From: Ideonella alba
GTDB lineage: Bacteria; Pseudomonadota; Gammaproteobacteria; Burkholderiales; Burkholderiaceae_C
DNA: 64,000 nucleotides
Reading direction: 5' to 3'
NCBI RefSeq assembly: GCF_018069875.1
Contig: NZ_JAGQDF010000011.1
Location: forward strand, 62,001-126,000
A program made the translations under genes and the position numbers. The notes beneath the pieces are model-generated. The model was not told the DNA's origin. It was given only the letters and a program-made list of their open reading frames with translations, and ran no database searches. Within the stretch, counting starts at the first letter, position 1; the number at the start of each line of letters is the position of its first letter. Shown here piece by piece: positions 35,264 to 43,648 of this stretch.

Positions 35264-36391
35264 ATGCCCGGACTGCTGCCCGACGTCGACCCCGACGGCC
35301 TGCTCGAATACTCGGTGGTCTACACCGACCGCGCCCTGAACCACATGTCGAAGAAGTTCCAGGGCGTGATGGGTGACATCTCGCGCACCCTGAAGGCCGT
35401 CTACGGTGCCGAGGCCGCGGTGGTCATTCCCGGCAGCGGCAGCTTCGGCATGGAAGCGGTGGCGCGCCAGTTCGCCACCGGTCAGAAGGTGCTGGTGCTG
35501 CGCAATGGCTGGTTCAGCTTCCGCTGGACGCAGATCCTGGAGATGGGCGCCATCCCGTCCGAGCAGCGCGTGCTCAAGGCGCGCCCGGTGGGCCCGGGCG
35601 CACAGCAGCCCTGGGCGCCCGCCTCGCTGGAGGAGGTGCGCGCCGCGATCGCCGACCAGAAGCCGGCGGTGGTCTTCGCGCCGCACGTGGAGACCGCCAG
35701 CGGCATGATCCTGCCCGACGACTACCTGAAGGCCGTGGCCGATGCGGTGCATGCGGTGGGCGGGATCTTCGTGCTGGACTGCATTGCCAGCGGCACCGTG
35801 TGGGTGGACATGGCGGCCTTGGGTATCGACGTGCTGGTCAGTGCGCCGCAAAAGGGCTGGAGCGCCGAGCCCGGCTGCGCGTTGGTGATGCTGGGCCAGG
35901 GTGGCCTGAAGCGCCTGGACGAGACCACCAGCACCAGCTTTGCCGCCGACCTGAAGAAGTGGCACCAGATCATGCAGGCCTTCCTGGCCGGCGGCCACGC
36001 GTACCACACGACCATGCCCACCGGCGCGCTGACGCGCCTGCGCGATGCGATGGCCGAGATGGAGCATCGAGGCTTTGGCGTGCTGAAGGAACAGCAGTGG
36101 GCGCTGGGCCGCGCGGTGCGCGCGATGCTGGAGGGCCGCGGCATCCGCTCGGTGGCCGCCCCCGGCTACCAGGCCCCGGGCGTGGTCGTCAGCTACACCG
36201 AGGACCCCGGCATCCAGAACGGAAGCAAGTTCATCGCCCAGGGCCTGCAGACGGCGGCCGGCGTGCCGCTGCAGTGCGACGAAGGCACCGATTTCAAGAC
36301 CTTCCGCCTGGGCCTGTTCGGCCTGGACAAGCTGGCGAATGTGGAGCGCAGCGTGGCCTCGCTGGCGGCGGCGCTGGACCGCATCGGCTGA
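35264..36391 (+). CDS. Class V aminotransferase (serine/alanine--glyoxylate type)
   Basis: A 375-residue PLP enzyme of the purine-catabolism/photorespiration aminotransferase group. Key segments are VVIPGSGSFGMEAVARQF, FVLDCIASGTVWVDMAALGIDVLVSAPQKGWSAEPG (PLP lysine in PQKGWS) and FKTFRLGLFGLDKLANV. The substrate could be serine, alanine or a related amino acid with glyoxylate or pyruvate. It ends 2 nt before nikR, so nikR may be co-transcribed from its promoter. Confidence 0.88.
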   Translation: MPGLLPDVDPDGLLEYSVVYTDRALNHMSKKFQGVMGDISRTLKAVYGAEAAVVIPGSGSFGMEAVARQFATGQKVLVLRNGWFSFRWTQILEMGAIPSEQRVLKARPVGPGAQQPWAPASLEEVRAAIADQKPAVVFAPHVETASGMILPDDYLKAVADAVHAVGGIFVLDCIASGTVWVDMAALGIDVLVSAPQKGWSAEPGCALVMLGQGGLKRLDETTSTSFAADLKKWHQIMQAFLAGGHAYHTTMPTGALTRLRDAMAEMEHRGFGVLKEQQWALGRAVRAMLEGRGIRSVAAPGYQAPGVVVSYTEDPGIQNGSKFIAQGLQTAAGVPLQCDEGTDFKTFRLGLFGLDKLANVERSVASLAAALDRIG

Positions 36392-36393
36392 AC

Positions 36394-36852
36394 ATGCAGC
36401 GCCTGACGATCTCGGTCGACGACGAGCTGGCCGAGGCCTTCGAGGCGGTGATCCGCGAGCGCGGTTACGCCAACCGCAGCGAGGCCTTCCGTGACCTGCT
36501 GCGCACCGAGCTGGGTCGCACGCACCAGGCGGCGCACCCGGACGGTCCCTGCATCGCCACGCTCAGCTACGTCTACAACCACCACCAGCGACAGTTGGCA
36601 GCGCGCCTGACCGATCTGCAGCACGACCACCACGAGCTGACCGTGTCCACCACCCACGCCCACCTGGACCACGAACACTGTGTGGAGGTGGTGATCCTGC
36701 GCGGCGCGGCGCGTGCGGTGCAGGCCTTTGCCGATGCGGTGATCGCCCAGCCCGGCGTCAGCCACGGCCAGCTGCACCTGGTGCCGATGGTCGAGCAGCA
36801 CGGCCACGGCCACGCCCACCTGGTGCCGGCCAGCGGGCACGTCCACCGCTGA
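36394..36852 (+). CDS. nikR: Nickel-responsive repressor NikR
   Basis: A 152-residue ribbon-helix-helix/ACT regulator. The N-terminal MQRLTISVDDELAEAFEAVIRERGYANRSEAFRDLLR is the ribbon-helix-helix DNA-binding part. The nickel site residues are in THAHLDHEHCVEVVILRG, with the conserved His and Cys of the square-planar site. The unusually His-rich C-terminus (HGHGHAHLVPASGHVHR) may hold extra metal. A palindrome matching NikR-type operators lies 117 bp downstream, before the nickel permease gene. Confidence 0.93.
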   Translation: MQRLTISVDDELAEAFEAVIRERGYANRSEAFRDLLRTELGRTHQAAHPDGPCIATLSYVYNHHQRQLAARLTDLQHDHHELTVSTTHAHLDHEHCVEVVILRGAARAVQAFADAVIAQPGVSHGQLHLVPMVEQHGHGHAHLVPASGHVHR

Positions 36853-36968
36853 TCGAGCCCTGACCGGGCTGGCGTCCAGATCGGCAACACACTGACCGAG
36901 GGTTCTCCCCAGGGTCGGCGGCTGCATCCAAGGCAGCGATGAGGGCGTAATCGCTTGGCACGCAACTT

Positions 36969-36995
36969 GTATGAAGATGCTGAAATTCTTCATAC
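36969..36995. promoter_or_regulatory. NikR operator upstream of the nickel permease
   Basis: Perfect 9-bp inverted arms GTATGAAGA (36969-36977) and TCTTCATAC (36987-36995) with a 9-nt spacer. The outer hexamers GTATGA and TCATAC are the known NikR half-sites, here 15 nt apart rather than the 16 nt of E. coli. It ends 9 bp before the permease ATG, so binding would block initiation of the permease and receptor genes. Confidence 0.85.
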
Positions 36996-37004
36996 GCTGA
37001 CGCC

Positions 37005-37823
37005 ATGCACGACCTGCCCACTGACTGGACCGCCCTCTGCGCCCTGGTCTTCCTGCTCGGGATGCGCCACGGCTTTGACGCAGACCACCTGGCCACCATC
37101 GACGGCCTGACGCGCCTGACCCGGCGTCGCGGCGGTGCGTTCGCGCGCTGGTGTGGCGCGCTGTTTTCGCTGGGCCATGGCGCCGTGGTGTTGCTGATCG
37201 CCGCGCTGGTGGGCTCGGCCAGCGCCCAGTGGGTGCCGCCCGAGTGGGTGGATGGCTTTGGCACTGGCGTGTCGATTGCCTTTCTGCTGGGCCTGGGCGT
37301 GGTCAATCTGCGAGCGGTGCTGGCGGCGGCGCCGGGCGAGCTGGTGGCGCCGGTGGGCCTGAAGGGCCGCTGGCTGGGCCGGCTGGCCCAGGCGCGCAGC
37401 CCGCTGGGCGTGGCCGGCGTGGGCGCGCTGTTCGCGCTGTCCTTTGACACCCTCAGCCAGTCGGCGCTGTTTGCCGCCACCGCCACGCAGTTCGGCGGCG
37501 TGGGTCGCGCGCTGGTGCTGGGCGGCCTGTTCGTCACCGGCATGCTGGTCACCGACGGCCTGAACGGCTGGTGGATCGCCCGGCTGATCGCCCGGGCCGA
37601 CCAGATCGCGGTGGTCGCCTCGCGGGTGATGGGCGCGGCGGTGGCAGGCGTGAGCCTGCTGGTGGCTGCGCTGGGCATTGCCCGCTGGACCTCGCCGGTC
37701 GTCGAGGCCTGGACCGAGGGCCGTGAACTCGCCTTCGGCACCACGGTGCTGATGGTGATCGCGCTGGGCTACGGCCTGGCGCTCTGGCTGGCGCGACGCG
37801 CACGGCCCATGACCACCCCCTGA
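37005..37823 (+). CDS. hoxN: NiCoT-family nickel/cobalt permease
   Basis: A 272-residue inner-membrane transporter for Ni2+ or Co2+. The second segment carries the family signature RHGFDADHLATIDGLTR, with His and Asp ligands. Other family marks are FSLGHGAVVLL and LFALSFDTLSQSALFA. About seven to eight hydrophobic segments are visible. Nickel is favoured because NikR and its operator lie immediately upstream and a TonB receptor follows 13 bp downstream. Confidence 0.92.
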   Translation: MHDLPTDWTALCALVFLLGMRHGFDADHLATIDGLTRLTRRRGGAFARWCGALFSLGHGAVVLLIAALVGSASAQWVPPEWVDGFGTGVSIAFLLGLGVVNLRAVLAAAPGELVAPVGLKGRWLGRLAQARSPLGVAGVGALFALSFDTLSQSALFAATATQFGGVGRALVLGGLFVTGMLVTDGLNGWWIARLIARADQIAVVASRVMGAAVAGVSLLVAALGIARWTSPVVEAWTEGRELAFGTTVLMVIALGYGLALWLARRARPMTTP

Positions 37824-37836
37824 CGAGGAGATACCC

Positions 37837-39906
37837 ATGCACACGCTGCGCCTGAAGGCGCTGGCGGGGGCGGCTGTGGCCGCTTGCGCCAGCCTGAGCC
37901 ACGCCGAAGACGCCCCACAGACCGTCGAGGTCAGCGGCCGCCATTACGACAACGCCGTGGGCAGCAGCGACGCCGCCTCCGAGGGCGTGATCCGCGCCGA
38001 GCTGCTGAAAAGCCGGCCGGCGCTGCGCCCGGGTGAGGTGCTGGAGTTCGTGCCCGGCGTCATCGTCACCCAGCACTCGGGCGACGGCAAGGCCAACCAG
38101 TACTTCCTGCGCGGCTTCAACCTGGACCATGGCACCGACTTCGCCACCACCGTGTCGGGCATGCCAGTCAACATGCCCACCCACGGCCATGGCCAGGGCT
38201 ATTCGGACCTGAACTTCCTGATCCCCGAGCTGGTCGACCGCATCACCTATCGCAAGGGGCCGTACTTCGCCACGCATGGTGATTTCGCGTCGGCGGGTGC
38301 CGCCGACATCGCCTACCGCACGCGGCTGGACGCGCCCTTCGTGCAGCTCACACTGGGCGAGCACGGCTACCGCCGCGCGGTGGGCGGCGGCTCGACCGAA
38401 CTGGCCCCCGACACCACGCTGCTCGGTGTTGTCGAAGGGATGGTCAACGACGGCCCCTGGACCGTGCCTGAGAACCTGCGGCGCCGCAACGGCGTGCTCA
38501 GCCTCAGCCAGGGCTCGCGGGCCCAGGGCTGGTCGGCCAGCGCCATGGCGTATGACGCGCGCTGGACCAGCACCGACCAGGTGCCGCAGCGCCTGATCGA
38601 CGCCGGCACCTACCAGGGCCGGCCGTTTGGCGCCTACGACTCGCTGGACCCCAGCGACGGCGGCAGCACCTCGCGCGCCAGCCTGTCGGGCGAATATCAC
38701 CGTACCGACGACGCCGGCGAGACCCGCGTCTCGGCCTACGCGATGCGCTACCGTCTGAAGCTGTTCTCCAACTTCACCTACGCGCTGGAGCGCCCGGCCA
38801 CCGGCGACCAGTTCTCGCAGCAGGATGCGCGCAGCGTCTACGGCCTGCAGGCCGCGCGGGCCTGGCAGCTGAGCGACACGTTGCGCATCGAGCTGGGCGC
38901 CCAGCTGCGCCACGACCGCATCCGCGTGGGCCTGTTCGACACCCAGGCGCGCCGCATCCTGGCCACCACCCGCGAGGACGATGTGGTGCAGACCCAGGCC
39001 GCGCTCTACGCCCAGGCCGCCTGGCAGGCCACGCCCTGGCTCAAGGCCATCGCCGGCCTGCGCGCCGACCACGCGCGCTTTCGCGTTGACAGCCTGAAGG
39101 GCGATGCGATCGCGGCGGCCAACTCGGGCCGCGCCAGCGATCAGCAGCTCTCGCCCAAGCTGAGCCTGGTGCTGGGCCCCTGGGCGAAGACCGAGCTCTT
39201 CGTCAACGCCGGCCGCGGCCTGCACAGCAACGATGCGCGCGGCACCACCGCCCACCGCGATCCGAAGATCGGTGACCCGGTCGATCCGGTGCCTGGCCTG
39301 GTGCCGCAGCGCGGCTGGGAACTGGGCCTGCGCACCGAGGCGCTGCCGGGCCTGCAGAGCTCGCTGGCACTGTGGCAGCTGCGCTCGGCGTCGGAGCTGG
39401 TCTATGTGGGCGATGCCGGCGCCACCGAGGCCAGCGAGGCCAGCACCCGCCGCGGCATCGAGTTCAACAACCGCTGGACGCTCAGCCGCCACTGGCTGCT
39501 CGACGCCGACTTCGCCTGGACTCACGCCCGCTTCGACAACGGCGACCGTATCCCCAACGCGGTGGACCGCGTGGCCTCGGTGGCGGCCACGCTGAAGGAC
39601 TGGGGTCCCTGGTCGGCCAGCCTGCAGTGGCGCTACCTGGGCAGTGGCGCGCTGATCGAGGACAACAGCCAGCGCTCGCGGCCAGCCTCAACGCTGAACC
39701 TGCGGCTCTCGCGGGACCTGGGCGCCTGGATTGGCCGCCCGACCACGCTGACGCTGGACGTCTTCAACCTGACCAACCGGAGGGTGGATGACATCCAGTA
39801 CTGGTACGAGTCGCAGTTGCCCGGCGAGGCCGCGCCGGTGGAAGACCGCATCGTGCACCCGGCCGAGCCGCGCAGCCTGCGACTGACGCTGGCGCTGAGC
39901 TTCTGA
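37837..39906 (+). CDS. TonB-dependent receptor, probable nickel (nickel-chelate) importer
   Basis: A 689-residue outer-membrane receptor. The signal peptide is about residues 1-23, a TonB-box-like TVEVSG follows, and the plug domain has EVLEFVPGVIVTQHSGDGKANQYFLRGFNLDHGTDFATTVSGMPVN. The 22-strand barrel closes with SLRLTLALSF. His-rich loop NMPTHGHGQG in the plug could contact metal. A GAGGAG ribosome-binding site precedes the ATG. Co-transcription with the NiCoT permease and NikR control point to nickel uptake. Substrate assignment is inference from context. Confidence 0.88.
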   Translation: MHTLRLKALAGAAVAACASLSHAEDAPQTVEVSGRHYDNAVGSSDAASEGVIRAELLKSRPALRPGEVLEFVPGVIVTQHSGDGKANQYFLRGFNLDHGTDFATTVSGMPVNMPTHGHGQGYSDLNFLIPELVDRITYRKGPYFATHGDFASAGAADIAYRTRLDAPFVQLTLGEHGYRRAVGGGSTELAPDTTLLGVVEGMVNDGPWTVPENLRRRNGVLSLSQGSRAQGWSASAMAYDARWTSTDQVPQRLIDAGTYQGRPFGAYDSLDPSDGGSTSRASLSGEYHRTDDAGETRVSAYAMRYRLKLFSNFTYALERPATGDQFSQQDARSVYGLQAARAWQLSDTLRIELGAQLRHDRIRVGLFDTQARRILATTREDDVVQTQAALYAQAAWQATPWLKAIAGLRADHARFRVDSLKGDAIAAANSGRASDQQLSPKLSLVLGPWAKTELFVNAGRGLHSNDARGTTAHRDPKIGDPVDPVPGLVPQRGWELGLRTEALPGLQSSLALWQLRSASELVYVGDAGATEASEASTRRGIEFNNRWTLSRHWLLDADFAWTHARFDNGDRIPNAVDRVASVAATLKDWGPWSASLQWRYLGSGALIEDNSQRSRPASTLNLRLSRDLGAWIGRPTTLTLDVFNLTNRRVDDIQYWYESQLPGEAAPVEDRIVHPAEPRSLRLTLALSF

Positions 39907-40149
39907 ACGTCCAAGGGCCGGGCCGGGGCCCCCCTCAAGGGGGATACAGCGCCAACCAGCCCGGCATCACAATCGCCGGACACTGCGACGTGGGGCGATA
40001 TCTGATCCGGCCCCAGAGCCGCCATGCAGGCCCTCGTGGCCAGGGACGGCACGATGATCCAGCTCAGAACAGCCCCTCCATCTCGGCTTCGTGCCGTAAG
40101 CTCGCTGGTCGGCCAGCGCGCCTGACAAACGCTCGGCGTACAGGCGGAC
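39907..40149. other. Intergenic region with GC hairpin repeat
   Basis: A 243-bp gap. At 39930-39943 CCCCCT and AGGGGG form a tight hairpin within a run of GGCCGGG and GGCC units, akin to the element in nirJ and able to act as a terminator for the receptor gene, although no T tract follows. The rest has lower GC than its surroundings and no convincing gene. Confidence 0.5.
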
Positions 40150-40617
40150 ATGGCGAAGTGCCCGAACTGCTCTAATCCGCTTCACTGGGACGCCCAGCAG
40201 TGCCCCAGGTGTCAAGCGGTTCTCAGCCTCACAGCCCATTGGCACGCCGTGCCTGAAACGGCCGAGGAGCGCGCTTCCCTGGAGCGCAAGCTCGGGCGCG
40301 AGCTCTCGGCGCAAGATGATCCTTGGCTGAATGCTGCCAAAAGCAAGACGACCTACCCTTTCCTGGCCGGGTTCGGTCGTGCACTGAAGGCTCAGTTCCT
40401 GATCCTGGCCGTCATCGGCATGCTCTTTGTGCTTGGCGCCCCATTCGGCATCAGTTTCATGATTGCGATGGTGTACATCGTCCTGGTCCAGGAACTGGAG
40501 GTAGTAGGCAACCCCTTCATGTTGATTCTGGGGCTCATGCTGGGCGTCGCGATCGTCAATGGGTGCCTGGCCAAGCTGGCGAGCCGCGCGCCACCAACAT
40601 CGACATCGCCGAACTGA
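40150..40617 (+). CDS. Zinc-ribbon membrane hypothetical protein
   Basis: A 155-residue protein. The N-terminal zinc ribbon CPNC...CPRC (CPNCSNPLHWDAQQCPRC) precedes a helical charged region (PETAEERASLERKLGRELSAQDDPWL). Two hydrophobic segments (about 83-113 and 118-140) suggest membrane anchoring. I do not recognise the family. Codons are less GC-biased than in the neighbours, hinting at acquisition. It is convergent with the Csp gene, with no gap. Confidence 0.7.
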   Translation: MAKCPNCSNPLHWDAQQCPRCQAVLSLTAHWHAVPETAEERASLERKLGRELSAQDDPWLNAAKSKTTYPFLAGFGRALKAQFLILAVIGMLFVLGAPFGISFMIAMVYIVLVQELEVVGNPFMLILGLMLGVAIVNGCLAKLASRAPPTSTSPN

Positions 40618-41076
40618 TCAGCCCAGCGCATTGGCCGCCTGGACCGCGGCCACGCAGGCGTCATGGCAGCGCTTGCACTCGGCGTGGTGCTCCGCATGCG
40701 GCTTGCAGGCCTCGATGCAGGCCTGCATGGCCGCCACCGAGGTCTTGGCCAGCGCACCCAGGTAGGCCGACTGCAGCGTGGCAGCGCGCAGCGTGGCGCC
40801 GCAGGTCAGCTCGGTGTCCAGCGCGGTGCGCAGGCAGGCGCCCAGTGACTTGTCGCCCTGGGCCAGCAGCACCTGGCAGTGGGCTATGCAGGCGTTGGCG
40901 GCGGCCACGCAGGCCTGGTAGGCGGAGACGAAGCCGGCTGGGGCCGGTTGGCCCTTGGGGGCCGCTGGCGCGGGCGCGCCGTGGTCGTGGTGGCTGTGGT
41001 CGGTCTGTGCGCGGGCGGTGGCGGCGGCGGTGGCGCCCAGCAGCAGGCTGGCGCGGACAAGGGTGCGGCGTTGCAT
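40618..41076 (-). CDS. Four-helix-bundle copper-binding protein (Csp-like, exported)
   Basis: A copper storage-type protein of 152 residues. A twin-arginine-like leader (MQRRTLVRASLLLGATAAATARA) is followed by a His-rich linker (HSHHDHG). The helical body has ten cysteines in CxxxC-like spacing (ACVAAANACIAHC, ACIEAC, ECKRCHDAC), which in Csp1-type proteins point into the bundle and hold many Cu(I) ions. Export and the cysteine count fit Csp1. The neighbours also look copper-related. Confidence 0.85.
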   Translation of the reverse strand: MQRRTLVRASLLLGATAAATARAQTDHSHHDHGAPAPAAPKGQPAPAGFVSAYQACVAAANACIAHCQVLLAQGDKSLGACLRTALDTELTCGATLRAATLQSAYLGALAKTSVAAMQACIEACKPHAEHHAECKRCHDACVAAVQAANALG

Positions 41077-41089
41077 CGGGTGGGCTCCT

Positions 41090-41533
41090 TCAGTGGTGGG
41101 AGCTTGCCGCGGCGCGGGGTATCTGCACCCACACCATGACCTCCTGCTCGCCTGCGCGCTCGAAGCGCAGCACCAGCGCAAAGCGCTGCCCATTCACCAG
41201 CGGCGCCTTCAGGCCCTGCAGCAGCAGGCGCCACTCGCCGTCGTGCTTCAGTGACAGGTCGGCGCCAGCGGGCAGATCCAGGGCCTGAATGGTCTGCCCG
41301 CGCCGCTGAAGCAGCACCGACGCGGCCACGGGCGTGCGGGCGCCGAGCAGGCGATCGGCCTGGGCGCCGCGGTTGTGCAGCCGGCGCAATTGCACCTGGC
41401 CCTGGTCCTGGCCGGCGGCGCTGGGCAGGGCGTAGGGGTGTTCGATCAGCAGGTCGCCAGCGCGCGTGCCGTGGGCCTGGGCCGGCAAGCCGGCCAGGCA
41501 ACCGAGCAGCAGGGCGATGGGGCGGCGGCGCAT
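41090..41533 (-). CDS. PCu(A)C-like periplasmic protein lacking copper ligands
   Basis: A 147-residue exported protein. The signal is about residues 1-20, then a cupredoxin-like PCu(A)C body (LLIEHPYALPSAAGQDQGQVQLRRLHNRGAQADRLLGARTPVA and LVNGQRFALVLRFE). In the family the copper site uses H(M)x10M and HxM residues. Here the corresponding segments read LLQRRGQTIQALDLPAG and GEWRLLLQGLK, with no His or Met. It therefore should not bind copper in the usual way, although it sits between a Csp-like protein and an outer-membrane barrel. Confidence 0.7.
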   Translation of the reverse strand: MRRRPIALLLGCLAGLPAQAHGTRAGDLLIEHPYALPSAAGQDQGQVQLRRLHNRGAQADRLLGARTPVAASVLLQRRGQTIQALDLPAGADLSLKHDGEWRLLLQGLKAPLVNGQRFALVLRFERAGEQEVMVWVQIPRAAASSHH

Positions 41534-41564
41534 CGTCCGATGATCGCAGACCCGGCCCGGCCGC

Positions 41565-42530
41565 TCAGAAGTCCATCGTCCAGCCCACCGCCAGCGCGCG
41601 GCGCGGCACCAGCTGCAGGCCGTTGACCTTCTGGTAGACCGGCAGCTGCAGGTAGGCATAGAGCGTGGCCTGCGGGCCGACGGCCAGCGTCAGGCCGGGG
41701 CTGAGCTCGACGGTGGTCGAGCCGGACAGGTCGGGTTCGGCCTCGGCGCCGCTGTCGCGGCCACGGCGACGGGCATTGAGCTGCACCACGCTGCCCAGTG
41801 TGGGCGAGAAGGCGTGCGACCAGCCCAGCGCGGCCTCGATCCGCTGGCCCGGCTTGAAGTCGCGGTGGGCGGCCAGCGCGCCGCTCCAGCTGGCCTGGCC
41901 GAAGAGCGCGTCGGTCGGGCCCAGGGCGCGGCGCCACGCACCGCCCAGCACCACATCGGTGGTGCCGGTGCCGGGCTGCAGCGCGCGCTCAGCGCGGTCG
42001 CCGTTGGCATTGGCCACGGTGCTGCTGCCGGTGGGCAGCTTCAGGCCGCCGAAGAAAGCCCACGAGGTGTCGGCGTCCGCGGTGGTGAACTGCCGCCGGG
42101 CCACCAACTGCACATCGCCCAGGCGGGTGAAGCGCCAGCGCTCGTCGGCGGCCAGCGCGCCGGTGTCCTCGTCGAACAGGGTGTGCAGGTGGTCGCGGCG
42201 CAGCAGGGGCAGGCGCAGCGCAAAGGACCAGTCGGCGTCCGGCGCATAGCCGATGGTGGTGATCAGGCTGGTGTTGCGGGTGTGGCGCTCCAGCGCTTCC
42301 TCGTTGGTCACATCGGCGGGCGCCACCGTGGTGGTGCCCTCGCGCAGGCGGTCCTGGGTCAGCGACTCCAGGCGCAGGTCCAGGCTCCAGCCGCTGTGGC
42401 CTTGGCCCGGTCCCTGGGCGAAGCGGTCGGTCATCAGGCTGCAGCTGGTCGAGCCGCAGGAGGCGTGGGACAGGGCGGGGGCCAGCGCGGCGACAGACAG
42501 CGCAGCCGCCACGGCAACATGAAGATGCAT
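41565..42530 (-). CDS. Outer-membrane beta-barrel protein
   Basis: A 321-residue protein with a signal peptide (about residues 1-24). CGSTSCSLMTDRFAQGPG follows, then a porin-like series of amphipathic strands (WSFALRLPLLRR, TSWAFFGGLKLPTGS, ATLYAYLQLPVYQKVNG), ending RALAVGWTMDF with the C-terminal Phe used for barrel assembly. The paired cysteines after the signal may form a disulfide or bind metal. Context suggests a role in copper handling, but no family name is certain. The start at 42530 is preferred over an extension with no signal features. Confidence 0.7.
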   Translation of the reverse strand: MHLHVAVAAALSVAALAPALSHASCGSTSCSLMTDRFAQGPGQGHSGWSLDLRLESLTQDRLREGTTTVAPADVTNEEALERHTRNTSLITTIGYAPDADWSFALRLPLLRRDHLHTLFDEDTGALAADERWRFTRLGDVQLVARRQFTTADADTSWAFFGGLKLPTGSSTVANANGDRAERALQPGTGTTDVVLGGAWRRALGPTDALFGQASWSGALAAHRDFKPGQRIEAALGWSHAFSPTLGSVVQLNARRRGRDSGAEAEPDLSGSTTVELSPGLTLAVGPQATLYAYLQLPVYQKVNGLQLVPRRALAVGWTMDF

Positions 42531-42645
42531 GGTGTGGGATCCGGTTCGTGGGACGGGAACGGGCACCCGGCCAGCGGGTGCGGCACGCGCCCACAGGCGT
42601 GGGCAGCGGCCAGGCGGGGTCAGCGCGCCGGGGCGCGCCCATCGT

Positions 42646-43023
42646 TCAGGCCCGGGGCGGAGGCCCCCGGGTCAGCGCCTGCGCCCATGGCCGCCTCAGC
42701 ACGACGGACACCGGCGGCTCAGCCGGCCTGTCCTGCCGGAGCGTGGGCAACGCCAGCGCCAGTGGTCCGGACACCGGCATGGCCGGCGTGTGCGCCTGCA
42801 GCGAGCACCAGGGGCAATGGCCGGCACCCGACGCGGCGCCGTGCCCGGACGATGAACCGTCGTCCAGCGGCACCGTCATCGTGCCCATCACGCTGCAGAC
42901 CTGCAGCATCTCGGCAGGGGTGCCGGTGGGCACACGGTCCGCGAACGCCGGCGCCAGGGCCGCCCACAGGAGCGCCAGCACGGCGGTCCAGGCGGCCCAG
43001 CGGTGGTGGCAGCGTCCGGTCAT
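42646..43023 (-). CDS. DUF2946 family protein
   Basis: A 125-residue protein with an N-terminal hydrophobic segment (WTAVLALLWAALAPAFA) and the family hallmark HCPWC (GHCPWCSLQ). DUF2946 proteins are small, often near copper-transport genes and TonB receptors. A role in periplasmic copper binding is suspected, not shown. The start may be ATG 43023 or the in-frame ATG 43032. It is the first gene of the leftward copper-like set. Confidence 0.75.
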   Translation of the reverse strand: MTGRCHHRWAAWTAVLALLWAALAPAFADRVPTGTPAEMLQVCSVMGTMTVPLDDGSSSGHGAASGAGHCPWCSLQAHTPAMPVSGPLALALPTLRQDRPAEPPVSVVLRRPWAQALTRGPPPRA

Positions 43024-43090
43024 GCGGCGCATTCTAGGAACAGCCGATTCGGCGAACTTGATACTTGTCTAGTGACGCCAGCAGCGGCCC

Positions 43091-43588
43091 TCACTCGCCG
43101 TCCACCGCCGGCAGTTCGCCCAGCAGCGCGATCACCTCGTCCAGCGTGGCGTAGAAGCGCTCGGTGAACTCGGGCCCGATGTGGTCCTCGATGCGCTGGT
43201 AGATGGCCTCGATCTGCGGTGCCAGTTCGGCCGCCAGCGCGCGCGCCTTGGGGGTGAGTGTCACGGTCACCCGGCGCGCGTCCTGCGCCTGGCGTTCACG
43301 GGTGAGCAGTCCCAGGTCGTCCATGCGCGCCAGCATGCCGGTGGTGGCGGGGCTGGAGAAGCGGCAGACCGCGCCGATCTCGCGCGGCTCCATCGGCCCG
43401 CGCTCCAGCAGCGCGCGGATGATGCGCCACTGCTGCTCGGTCACGCCGTGGGCGTTGAGGATGGGCCGGAACTGGCCGATCACGCCCTCGCGCGCATGCA
43501 GCAGCAGCAGCGGCAGGTTGCGGTGGCGAAAGCCCGCGGCCCGCGCCGCCTGGTCGCGCTTCGATCGGGGAAGGCCCTTGGTTGACAT
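43091..43588 (-). CDS. hpaR: MarR-family regulator of homoprotocatechuate degradation, HpaR
   Basis: A 165-residue winged-helix repressor. The core is LPLLLLHAREGVIGQFRPILNAHGVTEQQWRIIRALLERGPMEPREIG, with recognition helix and wing FSSPATTGMLARMDDLGLLTRERQAQDARRVTVTLT. The first block is characteristic of HpaR/HpcR rather than general MarR. It is divergent from hpaG. In E. coli HpaR represses this pathway until 4-hydroxyphenylacetate or homoprotocatechuate binds. ATG 43588 or GTG 43594 could be the start. Confidence 0.9.
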   Translation of the reverse strand: MSTKGLPRSKRDQAARAAGFRHRNLPLLLLHAREGVIGQFRPILNAHGVTEQQWRIIRALLERGPMEPREIGAVCRFSSPATTGMLARMDDLGLLTRERQAQDARRVTVTLTPKARALAAELAPQIEAIYQRIEDHIGPEFTERFYATLDEVIALLGELPAVDGE

Positions 43589-43648
43589 GCTCACATCTTA
43601 GCGAATACATTGCTCATGTGTGAGTGAATTTCTGCCCTGGTCTGTCCG
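43589..43648. promoter_or_regulatory. hpaR-hpaG divergent control region
   Basis: This 60-bp AT-richer gap contains CTCACAT (43590-43596) facing ATGTGTGAG (43616-43624), with CTCA-TGTG-TGAG also symmetric on its own. Both divergent promoters must lie here, so these inverted repeats are candidate HpaR sites. The exact operator cannot be fixed by eye. Confidence 0.5.

Noticed and set aside
40080-40149. Sequence resembling an integron attC core before the zinc-ribbon gene
   Set aside because: Only a partial CCTGACAAA-type match; no second core or clear attC stem could be found, and no integrase or further cassettes are present.
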